Notes: generated by a model not told the origin, from the sequence alone. 64,000 bases of DNA from Stutzerimonas kunmingensis (GCF_021432085.1 NZ_CP090366.1:124001-188000), one strand, 5' to 3'. Positions 40,732 to 50,621 are shown, counted from the stretch's first letter. Translations and numbers: made by a program.

Positions 40732-41475
40732 ATGCTGATTATTCCCGCTATCGATCTGAAGGACGGTGCCTGCGTGCGTCTGCGCCAGGGCCTGATGGAC
40801 GATGCCACGGTGTTTTCCGACGACCCGGTGGCCATGGCCGCCAAGTGGGTCGAGGCCGGCTGCCGTCGCCTGCACCTGGTCGACCTCAACGGCGCCTTCG
40901 AAGGCCAGCCGGTCAACGGCGAGGTGGTCACCGCCATCGCCAAGCGCTACCCGGACCTGCCGATCCAGATCGGTGGCGGCATCCGCACCCTGGAAACCAT
41001 CGAGCACTACGTGCGCGCCGGCGTCAGCTACGTGATCATCGGTACCAAGGCGGTCAAAGAGCCGGAGTTCGTTACCGAGGCCTGCCGCGCCTTTCCGGGC
41101 AAGGTCATCGTTGGCCTGGATGCGAAGGACGGCTTCGTCGCCACCGATGGCTGGGCCGAAGTCTCCAGCGTGCAGGCCGTCGACCTGGCGCGCCGCTTCG
41201 AGGCCGATGGCGTCGCGGCGATCGTCTATACCGACATCGCCAAGGACGGCATGATGCAGGGCTGCAACGTCGAGGCGACCGTGGCGCTGGCCAACGCCAG
41301 CCGCATCCCGGTGATCGCCTCCGGCGGCATCCATAACATCGGCGACATCCAGAAGCTGCTCGATACCAACACGCCGGGTATCGTCGGCGCCATCACCGGC
41401 CGGGCGATCTACGAAGGCACGCTCGACGTCGCCGAGGCGCAGGCGCTCTGCGACCTGAAGTACAAGGACGAGTGA
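40732..41475 (+). CDS. hisA: ProFAR isomerase HisA
   Basis: 247 residues, (beta/alpha)8 barrel. Catalytic Asp8 (PAIDLKDG) and Asp130 (VGLDAKDG), with phosphate-binding IQIGGGIRT and VIASGGIHN in the two half-barrels. Fourth step of the pathway. The frame ends KYKDE shortly before a REP-like hairpin that separates it from hisF. Confidence 0.97.
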   Translation: MLIIPAIDLKDGACVRLRQGLMDDATVFSDDPVAMAAKWVEAGCRRLHLVDLNGAFEGQPVNGEVVTAIAKRYPDLPIQIGGGIRTLETIEHYVRAGVSYVIIGTKAVKEPEFVTEACRAFPGKVIVGLDAKDGFVATDGWAEVSSVQAVDLARRFEADGVAAIVYTDIAKDGMMQGCNVEATVALANASRIPVIASGGIHNIGDIQKLLDTNTPGIVGAITGRAIYEGTLDVAEAQALCDLKYKDE

Positions 41476-41488
41476 TTCGCTGAACTGC

Positions 41489-41514
41489 GGTGGATCGGTG
41501 AAGCGCGATCCACC
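41489..41514. repeat. REP-like palindrome between hisA and hisF
   Basis: GGTGGATCG and CGATCCACC form a perfect 9-base inverted repeat around GTGAAGCG, followed by CTACAC. This is the form of Pseudomonas repetitive extragenic palindromes. Next to it, AGCTTGAAGCCTG (41530-41542) recurs at 47645-47657. Confidence 0.65.
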
Positions 41515-41573
41515 CTACACGCTACCTGCAGCTTGAAGCCTGCGGCTTGAATAAGCCGCTTTCGGAGAAAGCC

Positions 41574-42344
41574 ATGGCCCTGGCCAAACGCATCATTCCC
41601 TGCCTCGACGTGGACAACGGCCGCGTGGTCAAGGGCGTCCAGTTCGAGAACATTCGCGACGCCGGCGACCCGGTGGAAATCGCCCGCCGCTACGACGAGC
41701 AGGGCGCCGACGAGATCACCTTCCTCGACATCACCGCCAGCGTCGACAACCGTGACACCACTCTGCACACCGTCGAGCGCATGGCCAGCCAGGTGTTCAT
41801 CCCGCTGACCGTGGGCGGCGGCGTGCGCAGCGTGCAGGACATCCGCAACCTGCTCAATGCCGGCGCCGACAAGGTCTCGATCAATACCGCCGCGGTGTTC
41901 AATCCGGACTTCGTTGGCGAGGCCGCGGACCGTTTCGGCTCGCAATGCATCGTCGTCGCCATCGATGCGAAGAAGGTCTCCGCGCCGGGCGAGCCGGGTC
42001 GCTGGGAAATCTTCACCCATGGCGGGCGCAAGCCCACCGGCCTGGATGCGGTGGCCTGGGCGAAGAAGATGGAAGACCTCGGCGCTGGCGAAATCCTGCT
42101 GACCAGCATGGATCAGGACGGCGTGAAGAGCGGCTACGACCTGGGCGTCACCCGGGCCATCAGCGAAGCGCTGTGCATCCCGGTGATCGCCTCCGGTGGC
42201 GTCGGCAATCTGCAGCACCTGGCCGATGGCATCCTCGAAGGCAAGGCCGATGCGGTGCTCGCCGCGAGCATCTTCCACTTCGGCGAATACACGATTCCGG
42301 AAGCCAAGGCCTATCTGGCCGCCCGCGGCATCGTGATGCGCTGA
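41574..42344 (+). CDS. hisF: Imidazole glycerol phosphate synthase cyclase subunit HisF
   Basis: 256 residues, (beta/alpha)8 barrel: [16 protein letters not shown] with catalytic Asp12, [15 protein letters not shown], then [15 protein letters not shown] with the second catalytic Asp, and VIASGGVGN. It joins with HisH to form IGP and AICAR. GGAG precedes the ATG. The 98-base gap after hisA with a REP hairpin may reduce its expression relative to hisA. Confidence 0.97.
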   Translation: MALAKRIIPCLDVDNGRVVKGVQFENIRDAGDPVEIARRYDEQGADEITFLDITASVDNRDTTLHTVERMASQVFIPLTVGGGVRSVQDIRNLLNAGADKVSINTAAVFNPDFVGEAADRFGSQCIVVAIDAKKVSAPGEPGRWEIFTHGGRKPTGLDAVAWAKKMEDLGAGEILLTSMDQDGVKSGYDLGVTRAISEALCIPVIASGGVGNLQHLADGILEGKADAVLAASIFHFGEYTIPEAKAYLAARGIVMR

Positions 42345-42431
42345 TCGCGTTGCCGGCAGAGCGAAAGGCTTCGCTCTCGAAACATGGACACGTCCGCGGC
42401 TGTTGCGGATAAGTACTCAGGGGGTACACAC

Positions 42432-43178
42432 ATGCGCAAGACAATCTCTACCATCGCCGCAGCTTTGCTGCTGGGCGCTACGCTGGCGCACGCTCAGGCG
42501 CCAGACAAGATCAATCTGCTGACCGAGAATTTCCCGCCCTACAACATGGCGGACGATGGCAAGAACTTCGCGCGTGACGAGCACATCACCGGGATCGCCG
42601 CGGACATCGTGCGCGAGATGTTCAAGCGTGCCGGCATCGACTACACCTTGACGCTGCGCTTCCCCTGGGAGCGTATCTACGGCATGGCGCTGGAGCAGCC
42701 GAACTACGGGGTTTTCGTCACGGCGCGCCTGCCCGAGCGCGAAGAGCTGTTCAAGTGGGTTGGTCCCATCGGCCCGGACGACTGGGTGTTGCTGGCTCGT
42801 GGCGACAGTCCGATCAACCTGACCAGCCTGGATCAGGCGCGCCAGTACAACATCGGCGCCTACAAGGGTGATGCCATTGCCGAGCACCTGGACGGTCAGG
42901 GGCTGCAGCCGCAGCTCGCCCTGCGCGATCAGGAGAACGTGAAGAAGCTGATCGACGGCAAGATCGACCTGTGGGCCACTGGTGATCCCGCTGGCCGCTA
43001 CCTCGCCCGCCAGGACGGCGTGACCGGACTCAAGCGCGTGCTGCGTTTCGACAGTGCCGAGCTGTACCTGGCGCTGAACAAGCAGGTCGCCGATGAGACG
43101 GTGCAGAAGCTGCAGAAAGCGCTCGACCAGATGCGTAGCGAAGGTGTGATCGACGAGATCAACGCGCGCTACCTCTGA
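42432..43178 (+). CDS. Solo periplasmic solute-binding protein, paralogue B1
   Basis: 248 residues with signal peptide RKTISTIAAALLLGATLAHAQA. Mature start INLLTENFPPYNMADDGKNFARDE, then GIAADIVREMFKRAGIDYTLTLRFPWERIY, FKWVGPIGPDDWVLLARGDSP, NIGAYKGDA and DLWATGDPAGRYLA. It is an SBP_bac_3-type protein without transporter genes nearby. The next gene is a close paralogue. Similar proteins follow hisF in Pseudomonas as I recall. Ligand unknown. Confidence 0.82.
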   Translation: MRKTISTIAAALLLGATLAHAQAPDKINLLTENFPPYNMADDGKNFARDEHITGIAADIVREMFKRAGIDYTLTLRFPWERIYGMALEQPNYGVFVTARLPEREELFKWVGPIGPDDWVLLARGDSPINLTSLDQARQYNIGAYKGDAIAEHLDGQGLQPQLALRDQENVKKLIDGKIDLWATGDPAGRYLARQDGVTGLKRVLRFDSAELYLALNKQVADETVQKLQKALDQMRSEGVIDEINARYL

Positions 43179-43413
43179 GCCTTCCCAGGTCGGCGCATCT
43201 TCTGCGCCGACTTTCTCGAGTGATGGCGGTGCGCCAGTAGCGTGCACCGATCCTCCTGCTCGCGCGGTCGTGGCGCATGCACGCTTCCCTGATTCAGCGG
43301 GCGCTCAGCTGCTGGCGCCGTGGCGCTTCGCTGGTTCGCATCTTGCTTTGGACAGCCCCCGGCTCTGGCTCGCGGAGGGGTGGGCCAGGGAATCGAGAAG
43401 AAGGGAGCGATCC

Positions 43414-44133
43414 ATGTTCAAGCGAATCATTGCCGTCGTCTTGCTGCTGCTCTGCGCTCATGCGCACGCCGCGCTGCCTGACGACTACCGAGTCGTGCTG
43501 CTGACCGAGAATTTTCCACCATTCAACATGGCCGAGGACGGCAAGAACTACGCCGCCGACGCGCGCATCCACGGCATCAACGCCGACATCGTGCGCGAGA
43601 TGTTCCGCCGCACGAATATCCGCTACGAGCTGACCCTGCGCTTTCCCTGGGATCGCATCTACAAGCAGGTGCTCGAACAGCCGGATCAGGGGCTGTTCTC
43701 CACCACCTTCACGGCCGAGCGCGAGCAGCAGTTCAAATGGGTCGGCCCGTTGGCGAGCATCAGCTGGGTGCTGCTGGCGCCCGCCGACAGTCCTCTGCGC
43801 CTGACCGGACTGGAGCAGGCACGCGACCTGCGCATCGGTGCCTACAAGAACGATGCGGTCAGCCAGCATCTGGAGGGCAAGGGCCTGGCGCCGATCAACT
43901 CGCTGCTTGATCAGGAGAACATCGGCAAGCTGCTCAAGGGTCAGATCGACGTCTGGGCTACCGCCGATCCGGTCGGACCCTACCTGGCCAAGCTGGAAGG
44001 TGTGACCGGTCTGAAACCGGTGCTGCGTTTCAATGAAGCGCGGCTGTTCCTCGCGCTCAACCGGGCGACACCGGACGAGGTGGTTGAGCGTCTGCAGCGG
44101 GCGCTGGATGCGATGCTGCGCCGCTATCTCTGA
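43414..44133 (+). CDS. Solo periplasmic solute-binding protein, paralogue B2
   Basis: 239 residues with signal peptide FKRIIAVVLLLLCAHAHA. Shares with its neighbour LLTENFPPFNMAEDGKNYAAD, GINADIVREMFRRTNI, RFPWDRIYKQVLEQP, FKWVGP, IGAYKNDAVSQHLEGKGLAP, DQENIGKLLKGQIDVWAT and GVTGLKPVLRF. It lacks the last dozen residues of the neighbour's C-terminus. GGGAG precedes the chosen ATG; the longer frame has no signal peptide at its start. The 235-base gap from B1 holds no other gene I can support. Confidence 0.82.
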   Translation: MFKRIIAVVLLLLCAHAHAALPDDYRVVLLTENFPPFNMAEDGKNYAADARIHGINADIVREMFRRTNIRYELTLRFPWDRIYKQVLEQPDQGLFSTTFTAEREQQFKWVGPLASISWVLLAPADSPLRLTGLEQARDLRIGAYKNDAVSQHLEGKGLAPINSLLDQENIGKLLKGQIDVWATADPVGPYLAKLEGVTGLKPVLRFNEARLFLALNRATPDEVVERLQRALDAMLRRYL

Positions 44134-44136
44134 AGC

Positions 44137-44934
44137 TCAGCGGTAGACGCCGCCACGACCGTGGGCGGCCATCGCGCGGTTGCTGCGGGTGGCGATCATC
44201 TGCCCGACATCGACCCATTCGATGCCCTGCGCCGAGAGTCGCGGCAGTTCGCGTTCGAGCACGGCCAGCGTGCTCTCGTGGGGATGACCGATGATGACGA
44301 CCGAGCCTTGCTTGCGCGCCAGCGCGACTGCCGCGTGAAAGCGTTCGGCTACCGCGGACGGTGAAGGGTCGTCATCGAGAAAGATGTCCCGAGACAGGCT
44401 GGCCAGTGCCGTGCGTTGGGCGCTGGCGGCGGCCACGGTGCGCGGGCTGGTGCGGCTGTCGAGAAAGAACAGGTGGCGGCGCTGCAGTTCGCCCATCAGC
44501 CAGGTCATGGCCTGTATCTGATCGGTCATGGCGCTGCCCATGTGGTTGTTCAGCCCGCTGGCATGCGGTACCGCCGCAAGCGCTGCGTCGAGACGGCGCG
44601 CCAGTTCGTCATGAGGTAGTTGGGGATGCCAGGCGAAACGGCCTTGGGCAGGCGCCATCGGCATGTGCAGCATGACCGTTTTGCCGGCGCGATGGGCCTG
44701 CTCGGCAAGGTCGGCTGCATGGCGGGTGTCGGGAAGGATCGCCAGCGCGACCGGCCCCGGCAGTTGCAGCACTCGGCGGTCGCGTGCCGGGTTCTGCCCG
44801 AGGTCGTCGATTATCAGGGTCAACCGCGGTCGCGGGACATGGTCCGGCGTGGCTGCGGGCTCGCTGGCATACAGCGCCTGGCTGGCGAGCAACATCAGCA
44901 GCGCCAGCCCTGCTACCCAGCCTGACATCTTCAC
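44137..44934 (-). CDS. Divergent polysaccharide deacetylase family protein (YibQ-like)
   Basis: 265 residues with a signal peptide (about 23). PRLTLIIDDLGQN, VALAILPDTRHAADLAEQAHRAGKTVMLHMPM, GLNNHMGSAMTDQ and FFLDSRTSP-T are the standard blocks of the divergent deacetylase (YibQ) family, with Asp and His where the metal would bind. Periplasmic; substrate unknown, cell-wall or exopolysaccharide linked. Its ATG overlaps the ctpA stop by ATGA, so it is in the envC-ctpA run. Confidence 0.9.
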   Translation of the reverse strand: MKMSGWVAGLALLMLLASQALYASEPAATPDHVPRPRLTLIIDDLGQNPARDRRVLQLPGPVALAILPDTRHAADLAEQAHRAGKTVMLHMPMAPAQGRFAWHPQLPHDELARRLDAALAAVPHASGLNNHMGSAMTDQIQAMTWLMGELQRRHLFFLDSRTSPRTVAAASAQRTALASLSRDIFLDDDPSPSAVAERFHAAVALARKQGSVVIIGHPHESTLAVLERELPRLSAQGIEWVDVGQMIATRSNRAMAAHGRGGVYR

Positions 44935-46256
44935 TGGCCGCGGGTGAGGTTCAATCCCTTGAGCAGATTCAGGGCCTGACCGAGCTGGTAGTCATCGTCC
45001 TGCGGGCGCGGCGAGTCGCTGGCGATCTGGGTGGCGGTGGGACGGTCCGGACCGCCGTTGCCGTTGCCCAAGTGGCCAGCAAGATCTGCCTCGCGGAAGC
45101 CATCGGCGGCCTGCTCGCGGGTCAGCTTGGCACGCTCGACCTTGATGTCCGGCTCAATGCCCTGGGCCTGGATCGAGCGGCCGTTGGGGGTGTAGTACAG
45201 CGCGGTAGTCAGCTTCAGTGCACGATCGTTGTTCAGCGGCAGCACGGTCTGTACCGAGCCCTTGCCGAAGCTGTCGGTGCCCATCACCACACCGCGCTTG
45301 TGATCCTGCAGCGCGCCAGCGACGATCTCCGAGGCCGAGGCGCTGCCGCCGTTGATCAGCACCACCAGCGGTACGCCTTCGCTGGCATCGGCCGGGTCGG
45401 CGTTGAAGCGCAGCTCGGAATTGGCGATGCGACCCTCGGTGTAGACGATCAGGCCCTTGGTCAGGAAGTGGTCGGAAATCTCGACAGCCGCCTGCAGCAC
45501 GCCACCGGGGTTGTTGCGCAGGTCGAGGACCAGGCCGTTGAGCTTCTTGCCGTCGTTGTCCTTCTTCAGCTTCGCCAGCGCCTTGCCCACTTCCTCGCCG
45601 GAGTTGACCTGGAACTGAGTGACGCGCAGGTAGCCGTAGCCCGGCTCCAGGATCTGGCTGCGGACGCTGCGCACCTTGATGACCGCGCGGGTCAGCTTCA
45701 CGTCGAACGGCTGGCCGCCTTCGCGCACCAGCGTCAGGCTGATGCTGCTGCCCGGCTTGCCGCGCATCTTGCCGATGGCGTCCATCATCGACAGCCCCTT
45801 GGTCGGCTGGCCATCGATCTTGACGATCAGGTCGCCGGCTTCGATGCCGGCCTTGGACGCCGGGGTATCGTCGATCGGTGAAACGACCTTGATGAAGCCG
45901 TCTTCCATGCCGACTTCGATGCCGAGACCACCGAATTCGCCGCTGGTGCTTTCCTGCAGCTCGGCGAACGCTTCGGGCTCGAGATAGGCGGAATGAGGAT
46001 CGAGATTGCTGAGCATGCCTTTGATGGCATTTTCCAGCAGGGTCTTGTCATCCACTGGTTCGACATAGGCAGCCTTGATACGGTCCAGTACCTCGGCAAA
46101 GGTGCGCAGTTCCTCCAGCGGCAGCGGGGCTTTGGCACTGGCACTTGGCGCCGCGGCCTCCTCCATGGGCTGCTGGGCCCATGCGCCGCCCTGCATCCCC
46201 AGCAATACGGCCAGGGCGAGCGTGGATGGGCGGGCGAAACGGCGCAGGTGCAACAT
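44931..46256 (-). CDS. ctpA: C-terminal processing peptidase CtpA (S41 family)
   Basis: 441 residues: signal peptide, a PDZ domain at about 105-185 (FGGLGIEVGMEDGFIKVVSPIDDTPA, AGDLIVKIDG), and the S41 core with catalytic Ser307 in INGGSASASE and Lys332 in SFGKGSVQ. A Gln/Asp-rich tail follows. It trims periplasmic proteins, including cell-wall hydrolases in Pseudomonas. The ATG at 46254-46256 has GGAG six bases upstream; an in-frame TTG four codons earlier overlaps that site and is unlikely. Confidence 0.95.
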   Translation of the reverse strand: MLHLRRFARPSTLALAVLLGMQGGAWAQQPMEEAAAPSASAKAPLPLEELRTFAEVLDRIKAAYVEPVDDKTLLENAIKGMLSNLDPHSAYLEPEAFAELQESTSGEFGGLGIEVGMEDGFIKVVSPIDDTPASKAGIEAGDLIVKIDGQPTKGLSMMDAIGKMRGKPGSSISLTLVREGGQPFDVKLTRAVIKVRSVRSQILEPGYGYLRVTQFQVNSGEEVGKALAKLKKDNDGKKLNGLVLDLRNNPGGVLQAAVEISDHFLTKGLIVYTEGRIANSELRFNADPADASEGVPLVVLINGGSASASEIVAGALQDHKRGVVMGTDSFGKGSVQTVLPLNNDRALKLTTALYYTPNGRSIQAQGIEPDIKVERAKLTREQAADGFREADLAGHLGNGNGGPDRPTATQIASDSPRPQDDDYQLGQALNLLKGLNLTRGQ

Positions 46257-46327
46257 GTCGAACTCCAATTATGAGAGGGCGCGCTTGGTGGTGCGGGCGG
46301 CTCGGCAGGACCGAACGCCGCTGATCG

Positions 46328-47587
46328 CTAACCTTGCGCGCGGCACCATTGGGCAGGATCGCTGGGGCGCCCCTGCTGGCGAATGGCGAAATACAGTGCG
46401 GCAGTTTCCTGGCCGCCGCTGGTGCCTACCGTGGCAATTGCGTCGCCGGCCTTGACGATATCGCCGGCGTCGCGCAGCAGGCTCTGGTTGTGGCCATACA
46501 GGCTCAGATAACCATTGCCATGGTCGAGGATTACCAGCAGTCCAGCGCCGCGCAGCCAGTCGGCGAACACTACGCGTCCGCCATGGACGGCGCGGACCTG
46601 AGTACCGACGCTGGCGCCGATCAGTACGCCGTCCCACTTGGTTCGAGCGTCGCCGCCGCGCGGAGTGCCATAGCGGGCGACGAGACGTCCATCCACCGGC
46701 CATGGCAGCTTGCCCTTGGCCTTGGCGAACGGGCCGCCGAAGTTGCCGCCGGCACTGGAAACCAATGGGCCGCTCGGCGCAGTGCTGGCGCCGGGCCGGG
46801 ATTGTTGTTGCTCCTGACGCTGGCGCTCGGCAAGCAGTTCGCGTTGCCGGGCTTCCTCGGCTTCGCGAGCCTGGCGCGCCAGAGTTTCCTCGATGGTCTT
46901 GAGTACCCGTTCGAACTGGGCCTGCTCCTGACGGCGGGCCTGCAGCTTCTGTTCGCGGCTGGACAGGTCGCTGTTGAGCTTGGCCAGCGTTTGCTGTCGC
47001 TCCTTGCGCACCTCGGCGAGTTGCTCGCGCCGCTCCAGCAGGCCGTCCTTCTTTTCCGCCAGAAGGTTCTGCTGCGCTTCGATGTCAGTCTCGACTCCGG
47101 CCAGTTGGCGCAGGGTCTCGTTGAAGCTGTCGAGCTGTTCGAGGCGCGCCTTGTTCAGGTAGTCGTAATAGGTGATGGTGCGGCTGAATTTTTCCGGGTT
47201 TTGCTGGTTGAGCAGCAGCTTGAGGTATTCCTGCCTCCCATTCTGATAGGCGGCGCGGGCCTGCAGCCCGATCAGGCGCTGCTGCTCCAGACGTGCGCCT
47301 TCGAGGGTGGTTTTCTCCTCGTTCAGGCGTTCCAGCTCCGCCTCGCTGCGGTCGATCTCCTGCTGCAGGGTGTCGACCTGCTTTTCCAGCTGACCCATCT
47401 CGCTTTCGGTGGTCTTCAGCTGCTTCTGAACGCCGGATTTCTCCTGCTCGATCTGCTTGAGCAGTTTCTGCAGTTCGGCAATGTCCTGGCGAGCGGCTTC
47501 GATCTGCTGCCGCGCTGCGGCACGTTCGTCCGCCACGGCGGGACCGAGCAGGCAGAGGAAGGCGAGGGCGAGAAAGGTACGAGGCAT
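46328..47587 (-). CDS. envC: Murein hydrolase activator EnvC
   Basis: 419 residues: signal peptide, long coiled coil from about 25 to 260 (IEAARQDIAELQKLLKQIEQEKSGVQKQL, LLERREQLAEVRKERQQTL), and a C-terminal LytM domain. The LytM metal site is degenerate: RTKWDGVLIGASVG replaces the usual H-x3-D start, as in EnvC proteins that activate amidases instead of cutting the wall. It helps daughter-cell separation. It lies 71 bases upstream of ctpA on the same strand. Confidence 0.93.
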   Translation of the reverse strand: MPRTFLALAFLCLLGPAVADERAAARQQIEAARQDIAELQKLLKQIEQEKSGVQKQLKTTESEMGQLEKQVDTLQQEIDRSEAELERLNEEKTTLEGARLEQQRLIGLQARAAYQNGRQEYLKLLLNQQNPEKFSRTITYYDYLNKARLEQLDSFNETLRQLAGVETDIEAQQNLLAEKKDGLLERREQLAEVRKERQQTLAKLNSDLSSREQKLQARRQEQAQFERVLKTIEETLARQAREAEEARQRELLAERQRQEQQQSRPGASTAPSGPLVSSAGGNFGGPFAKAKGKLPWPVDGRLVARYGTPRGGDARTKWDGVLIGASVGTQVRAVHGGRVVFADWLRGAGLLVILDHGNGYLSLYGHNQSLLRDAGDIVKAGDAIATVGTSGGQETAALYFAIRQQGRPSDPAQWCRAQG

Positions 47588-47659
47588 TGGAGGGCGTCAA
47601 CCGAGCGTTATGACCGACGTAGTATGCCTAAAAAGCAAGCTGGAAGCTTGAAGCCTGTA

Positions 47660-47694
47660 GCGGGAAACGGCGGGTGGCGCCAGCCGCTTCCCGC
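47660..47694. repeat. Hairpin/REP-like element between gpmI and envC
   Basis: GCGGGAA and TTCCCGC bracket a partly self-complementary GC-rich core. Directly before it on the plus strand lies AGCTTGAAGCCTG, the 13-mer shared with the hisA-hisF gap. It lies just past the gpmI stop and may end that message. Confidence 0.45.
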
Positions 47695-47703
47695 CCGGCT
47701 CGA

Positions 47704-49251
47704 TCAGCTCAGCTCGACGATCGAGCGACCGGTCATCTCCGGCGGTACCGGCATGCCGAGCAGGGTCAGCATGGTTGGCGCGACATCGGCCAGCACGCCG
47801 CCTTCGCGGATCGAGACGTTGCGCTTGCCTATATAGATGAAAGGCACTGGCTCACAGGTATGCGCGGTGTGCGCCTGGCCCGTCATGACGTCTTCCATCT
47901 GTTCGACGTTGCCGTGGTCGGCGGTCAGCAGCGCTTCGCCACCGACCTTGTCCAGCGCCTCGACGATCCGCCCGACGCAGCTGTCCAGGCATTCCACCGC
48001 CTTGACCGCGGCATCGAACACGCCGGTATGACCGACCATGTCGCCGTTGGCGTAGTTGACCACGATAACGTCGTAGCGCTGGTTTTCGATGGCATCGACG
48101 ATACGATCGGTGACCTCGGGCGCGCTCATCTCGGGTTTCAGGTCGTAGGTGGCGACCTGAGGCGAGGGGATCAGAATGCGCTCTTCGCCGGGGAAGGGCT
48201 CTTCGCGGCCGCCGGAGAAGAAGAAGGTGACGTGGGCGTATTTCTCGGTTTCGGCGATGCGCAGCTGGGTCTTGCCGTTGTTGGCCAGGTACTCGCCGAG
48301 CACGTTGGTCAGTGCTTCCGGGGCGAAGGCTGCCGGCGCTGGAATGCTCGCGGCGTACTGGGTGAGCATGACGAACTCGGCCAGTTGCGGCACTCGGGCG
48401 CGTTCGAATTCATTGAAGCCGGGTTCGACGAAGCAACGGGTCAGCTCGCGGGCGCGGTCGGCACGGAAGTTCATGAACACTACGGCGTCGCCATCCTCGA
48501 CGCGCACCGGTTCGCCGATGGTGGTCGCCTTGACGAATTCGTCGCTTTCGCCACGCTCGTAGGCGGCGATCAGGCCATCCACGGCGTAGTCGGAGCGGTA
48601 CTCGGCCTTGCCCTCGACGATCAGCTCGTAGGCCTGTTGTACGCGATCCCAGCGGTTGTCGCGGTCCATGGCGAAGTAGCGGCCGATCAGGCTGGCGATA
48701 CGGCCCTTGCCCAGGCGCGTGAAGGTGGCCTGGAGCAGTTCGATGGAGTGCTGTGCGCTCTTCGGCGGGGTGTCGCGGCCGTCGAGGAAGGCATGCAGGT
48801 AGATCTTCTCGGCGCCGCGCTGGGCCGCCAGCTCGGCCATGGCGACCAGATGATCCTGATGGCTGTGCACGCCACCGTCGGAAAGCAGGCCGAGGATGTG
48901 CACCGCCTTGCCGGCCCCCGCGGCCTTGTCGACGGCGGCACAGATGGTCGGGTTGGCAAAGAACTCGCCGTCGCGGATCGCCTTGGTCACCCGGGTGAAG
49001 TCCTGATACACCACACGCCCGGCGCCCAGGTTCATGTGGCCGACCTCGGAGTTGCCCATCTGCCCGTCCGGCAGACCGACATCCATGCCGCTGCCAGAGA
49101 TCAATCCGTGCGGCTGGCTGGCCAGCAGGCGATCGTAGACCGGCTTGCGGGCGGCGTGGATGGCGTTGAAGTCCGGACTGTCGCTGTGCCCGAAGCCATC
49201 GAGAATGATCAGTACCAGGGGTTTGGGCGTGGCGGTGGGTGCGACGGACAT
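47704..49251 (-). CDS. gpmI: 2,3-bisphosphoglycerate-independent phosphoglycerate mutase GpmI
   Basis: 515 residues. [10 protein letters not shown] supplies a metal-binding Asp18; the phosphoserine nucleophile is Ser68 in [17 protein letters not shown]. Later [14 protein letters not shown] and [12 protein letters not shown] give the remaining Mn ligands. It converts 3- to 2-phosphoglycerate in glycolysis and gluconeogenesis. It ends about 115 bases before envC, in the minus-strand run. Confidence 0.97.
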   Translation of the reverse strand: MSVAPTATPKPLVLIILDGFGHSDSPDFNAIHAARKPVYDRLLASQPHGLISGSGMDVGLPDGQMGNSEVGHMNLGAGRVVYQDFTRVTKAIRDGEFFANPTICAAVDKAAGAGKAVHILGLLSDGGVHSHQDHLVAMAELAAQRGAEKIYLHAFLDGRDTPPKSAQHSIELLQATFTRLGKGRIASLIGRYFAMDRDNRWDRVQQAYELIVEGKAEYRSDYAVDGLIAAYERGESDEFVKATTIGEPVRVEDGDAVVFMNFRADRARELTRCFVEPGFNEFERARVPQLAEFVMLTQYAASIPAPAAFAPEALTNVLGEYLANNGKTQLRIAETEKYAHVTFFFSGGREEPFPGEERILIPSPQVATYDLKPEMSAPEVTDRIVDAIENQRYDVIVVNYANGDMVGHTGVFDAAVKAVECLDSCVGRIVEALDKVGGEALLTADHGNVEQMEDVMTGQAHTAHTCEPVPFIYIGKRNVSIREGGVLADVAPTMLTLLGMPVPPEMTGRSIVELS

Positions 49252-49331
49252 GCTTTCGGGCTCCTTGCACGGGGGCGGAAAAGGGCAGCCAGTCTACTGG
49301 CTGGCCGGGGCGAGGTCACGAATCATCAGGG

Positions 49332-49360
49332 TTCAGCCGGTAGGAGGGGCTGTGTATACT
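49332..49360 (+). promoter_or_regulatory. Possible promoter of yibN-grxC-secB
   Basis: TATACT at 49355-49360 with TTCAGC 17 bases upstream. The -10 is good and the -35 weak. The first gene starts 31 bases downstream. Confidence 0.45.
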
Positions 49361-49391
49361 GGCCCGCATTTTATCGTCCGGGTACCCGTTG

Positions 49392-49805
49392 ATGCTCGCT
49401 AACCTGATTGAATTTGTCTCTAACCACTATGTACTCAGCAGCCTGTTCGTGGTGCTGTTGATCCTTCTGTTCATCACCGAGACCCGCAAGGGTGGCAAGA
49501 GCCTGAGTAATCGCGAACTGACGGCACTGGTCAACAGTGGCGAGGGCGTGGTGTTGGACGTGCGCGTCAAGAAGGAGTTCGACGCCGGTCATATCGTCGA
49601 TGCATTGAACATTCCCTACGAGAAGCTGGTCAGCCGCACAGGCGAGCTGGAAAAGCACAAGGCCAAGACCATCATCGTGGTCGACGCCATGGGGCAGCAC
49701 GCCGGAACGGCCTGCCGTGAGCTGCAGAAGGCAGGCTTCACCGCCGCCAAGTTGTCGGGAGGGATTTCCAGCTGGCGCGGCGACAATCTGCCAGTGGTCA
49801 AGTAA
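49392..49805 (+). CDS. Membrane-anchored rhodanese-like protein (YibN type)
   Basis: 137 residues: an N-terminal membrane helix (HYVLSSLFVVLLILLFITET), then a rhodanese fold (VVLDVRVKKEFDAGHIVDALNIPYEKL). The active-site loop reads VVDAMGQHAG, without the Cys that rhodaneses use, so sulfur transfer is unlikely. YibN-type proteins commonly sit before grxC-secB. A TTG adjoins the chosen ATG. Two bases separate it from grxC. Confidence 0.92.
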   Translation: MLANLIEFVSNHYVLSSLFVVLLILLFITETRKGGKSLSNRELTALVNSGEGVVLDVRVKKEFDAGHIVDALNIPYEKLVSRTGELEKHKAKTIIVVDAMGQHAGTACRELQKAGFTAAKLSGGISSWRGDNLPVVK

Positions 49806-49807
49806 TC

Positions 49808-50062
49808 ATGCCCAACGTCGTCATCTATACCACCGCCTGGTGCCCGTTCTGTATCCGCGCCAAGGCGCTGCTCGATCGCAAGTGTGTCGCCTACGAGGAA
49901 GTTCCCGTGGATGGCAACCCGTCCCTGCGCGCCGAGATGGCCAGCAAGGCCGGACGCACCTCGGTGCCGCAGATATGGATCGGCGACAAGCACGTCGGCG
50001 GCTGCGATGAGCTGCACGCTCTGGAGCGCGCCGGACGTCTCGACCCGTTGCTGCAGGCTTGA
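49808..50062 (+). CDS. grxC: Glutaredoxin 3 (GrxC)
   Basis: 84 residues with the dithiol active site Cys12-Pro-Phe-Cys15 (WCPFCIRAKALLDRK), the cis-Pro TSVPQIWIG and the glutathione-binding GGCDEL. Reduces disulfides with glutathione in the cytosol. Active-site sequence is CPFC, where E. coli GrxC has CPYC. Confidence 0.96.
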   Translation: MPNVVIYTTAWCPFCIRAKALLDRKCVAYEEVPVDGNPSLRAEMASKAGRTSVPQIWIGDKHVGGCDELHALERAGRLDPLLQA

Positions 50063-50126
50063 GGCCGGCAGCGCGGGTCTGCGAACAATTCAAACGACAC
50101 GCACAACTGGATAGAAGGTTGCAGAA

Positions 50127-50621
50127 ATGACCGAACAAGCTAACAACGGCGGCGCAGCGTCGCAGAACGAACAGGGCGCGCAGTTCTCCCTGCAGCGCAT
50201 CTACGTCCGCGACCTGTCCTTCGAAGCGCCGAAGAGCCCGGAAATTTTCCGTCAGGAATGGAATCCGAGTGTCGCGCTGGACCTGAACACCAAGCAGAAG
50301 GCGCTTGAGGGCGACTTCCATGAAGTCGTGCTGACCCTTTCGGTCACCGTGAAGACCGGCGAAGAAGTTGCCTTCATTGCCGAAGTGCAGCAGGCCGGGA
50401 TCTTCCTGATCAAGGGTCTGGAAGCGGCTGCGATGAGCCACACCCTTGGCGCGTTCTGCCCGAACATCCTCTTCCCGTACGCCCGTGAGGCGCTGGACAG
50501 CCTGGTGACCCGCGGTTCGTTCCCGGCGCTGATGCTGGCTCCGGTGAACTTCGACGCACTCTACGCCCAGGAAATGGCGCGCATGCAGAGCGCCGGCGAA
50601 GCCCCCAGCACCGCCCACTGA
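50127..50621 (+). CDS. secB: Protein-export chaperone SecB
   Basis: 164 residues: [55 protein letters not shown] and [17 protein letters not shown] are all standard. Tetrameric cytosolic chaperone that keeps preproteins unfolded and passes them to SecA. A strong terminator follows. Confidence 0.98.
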   Translation: MTEQANNGGAASQNEQGAQFSLQRIYVRDLSFEAPKSPEIFRQEWNPSVALDLNTKQKALEGDFHEVVLTLSVTVKTGEEVAFIAEVQQAGIFLIKGLEAAAMSHTLGAFCPNILFPYAREALDSLVTRGSFPALMLAPVNFDALYAQEMARMQSAGEAPSTAH

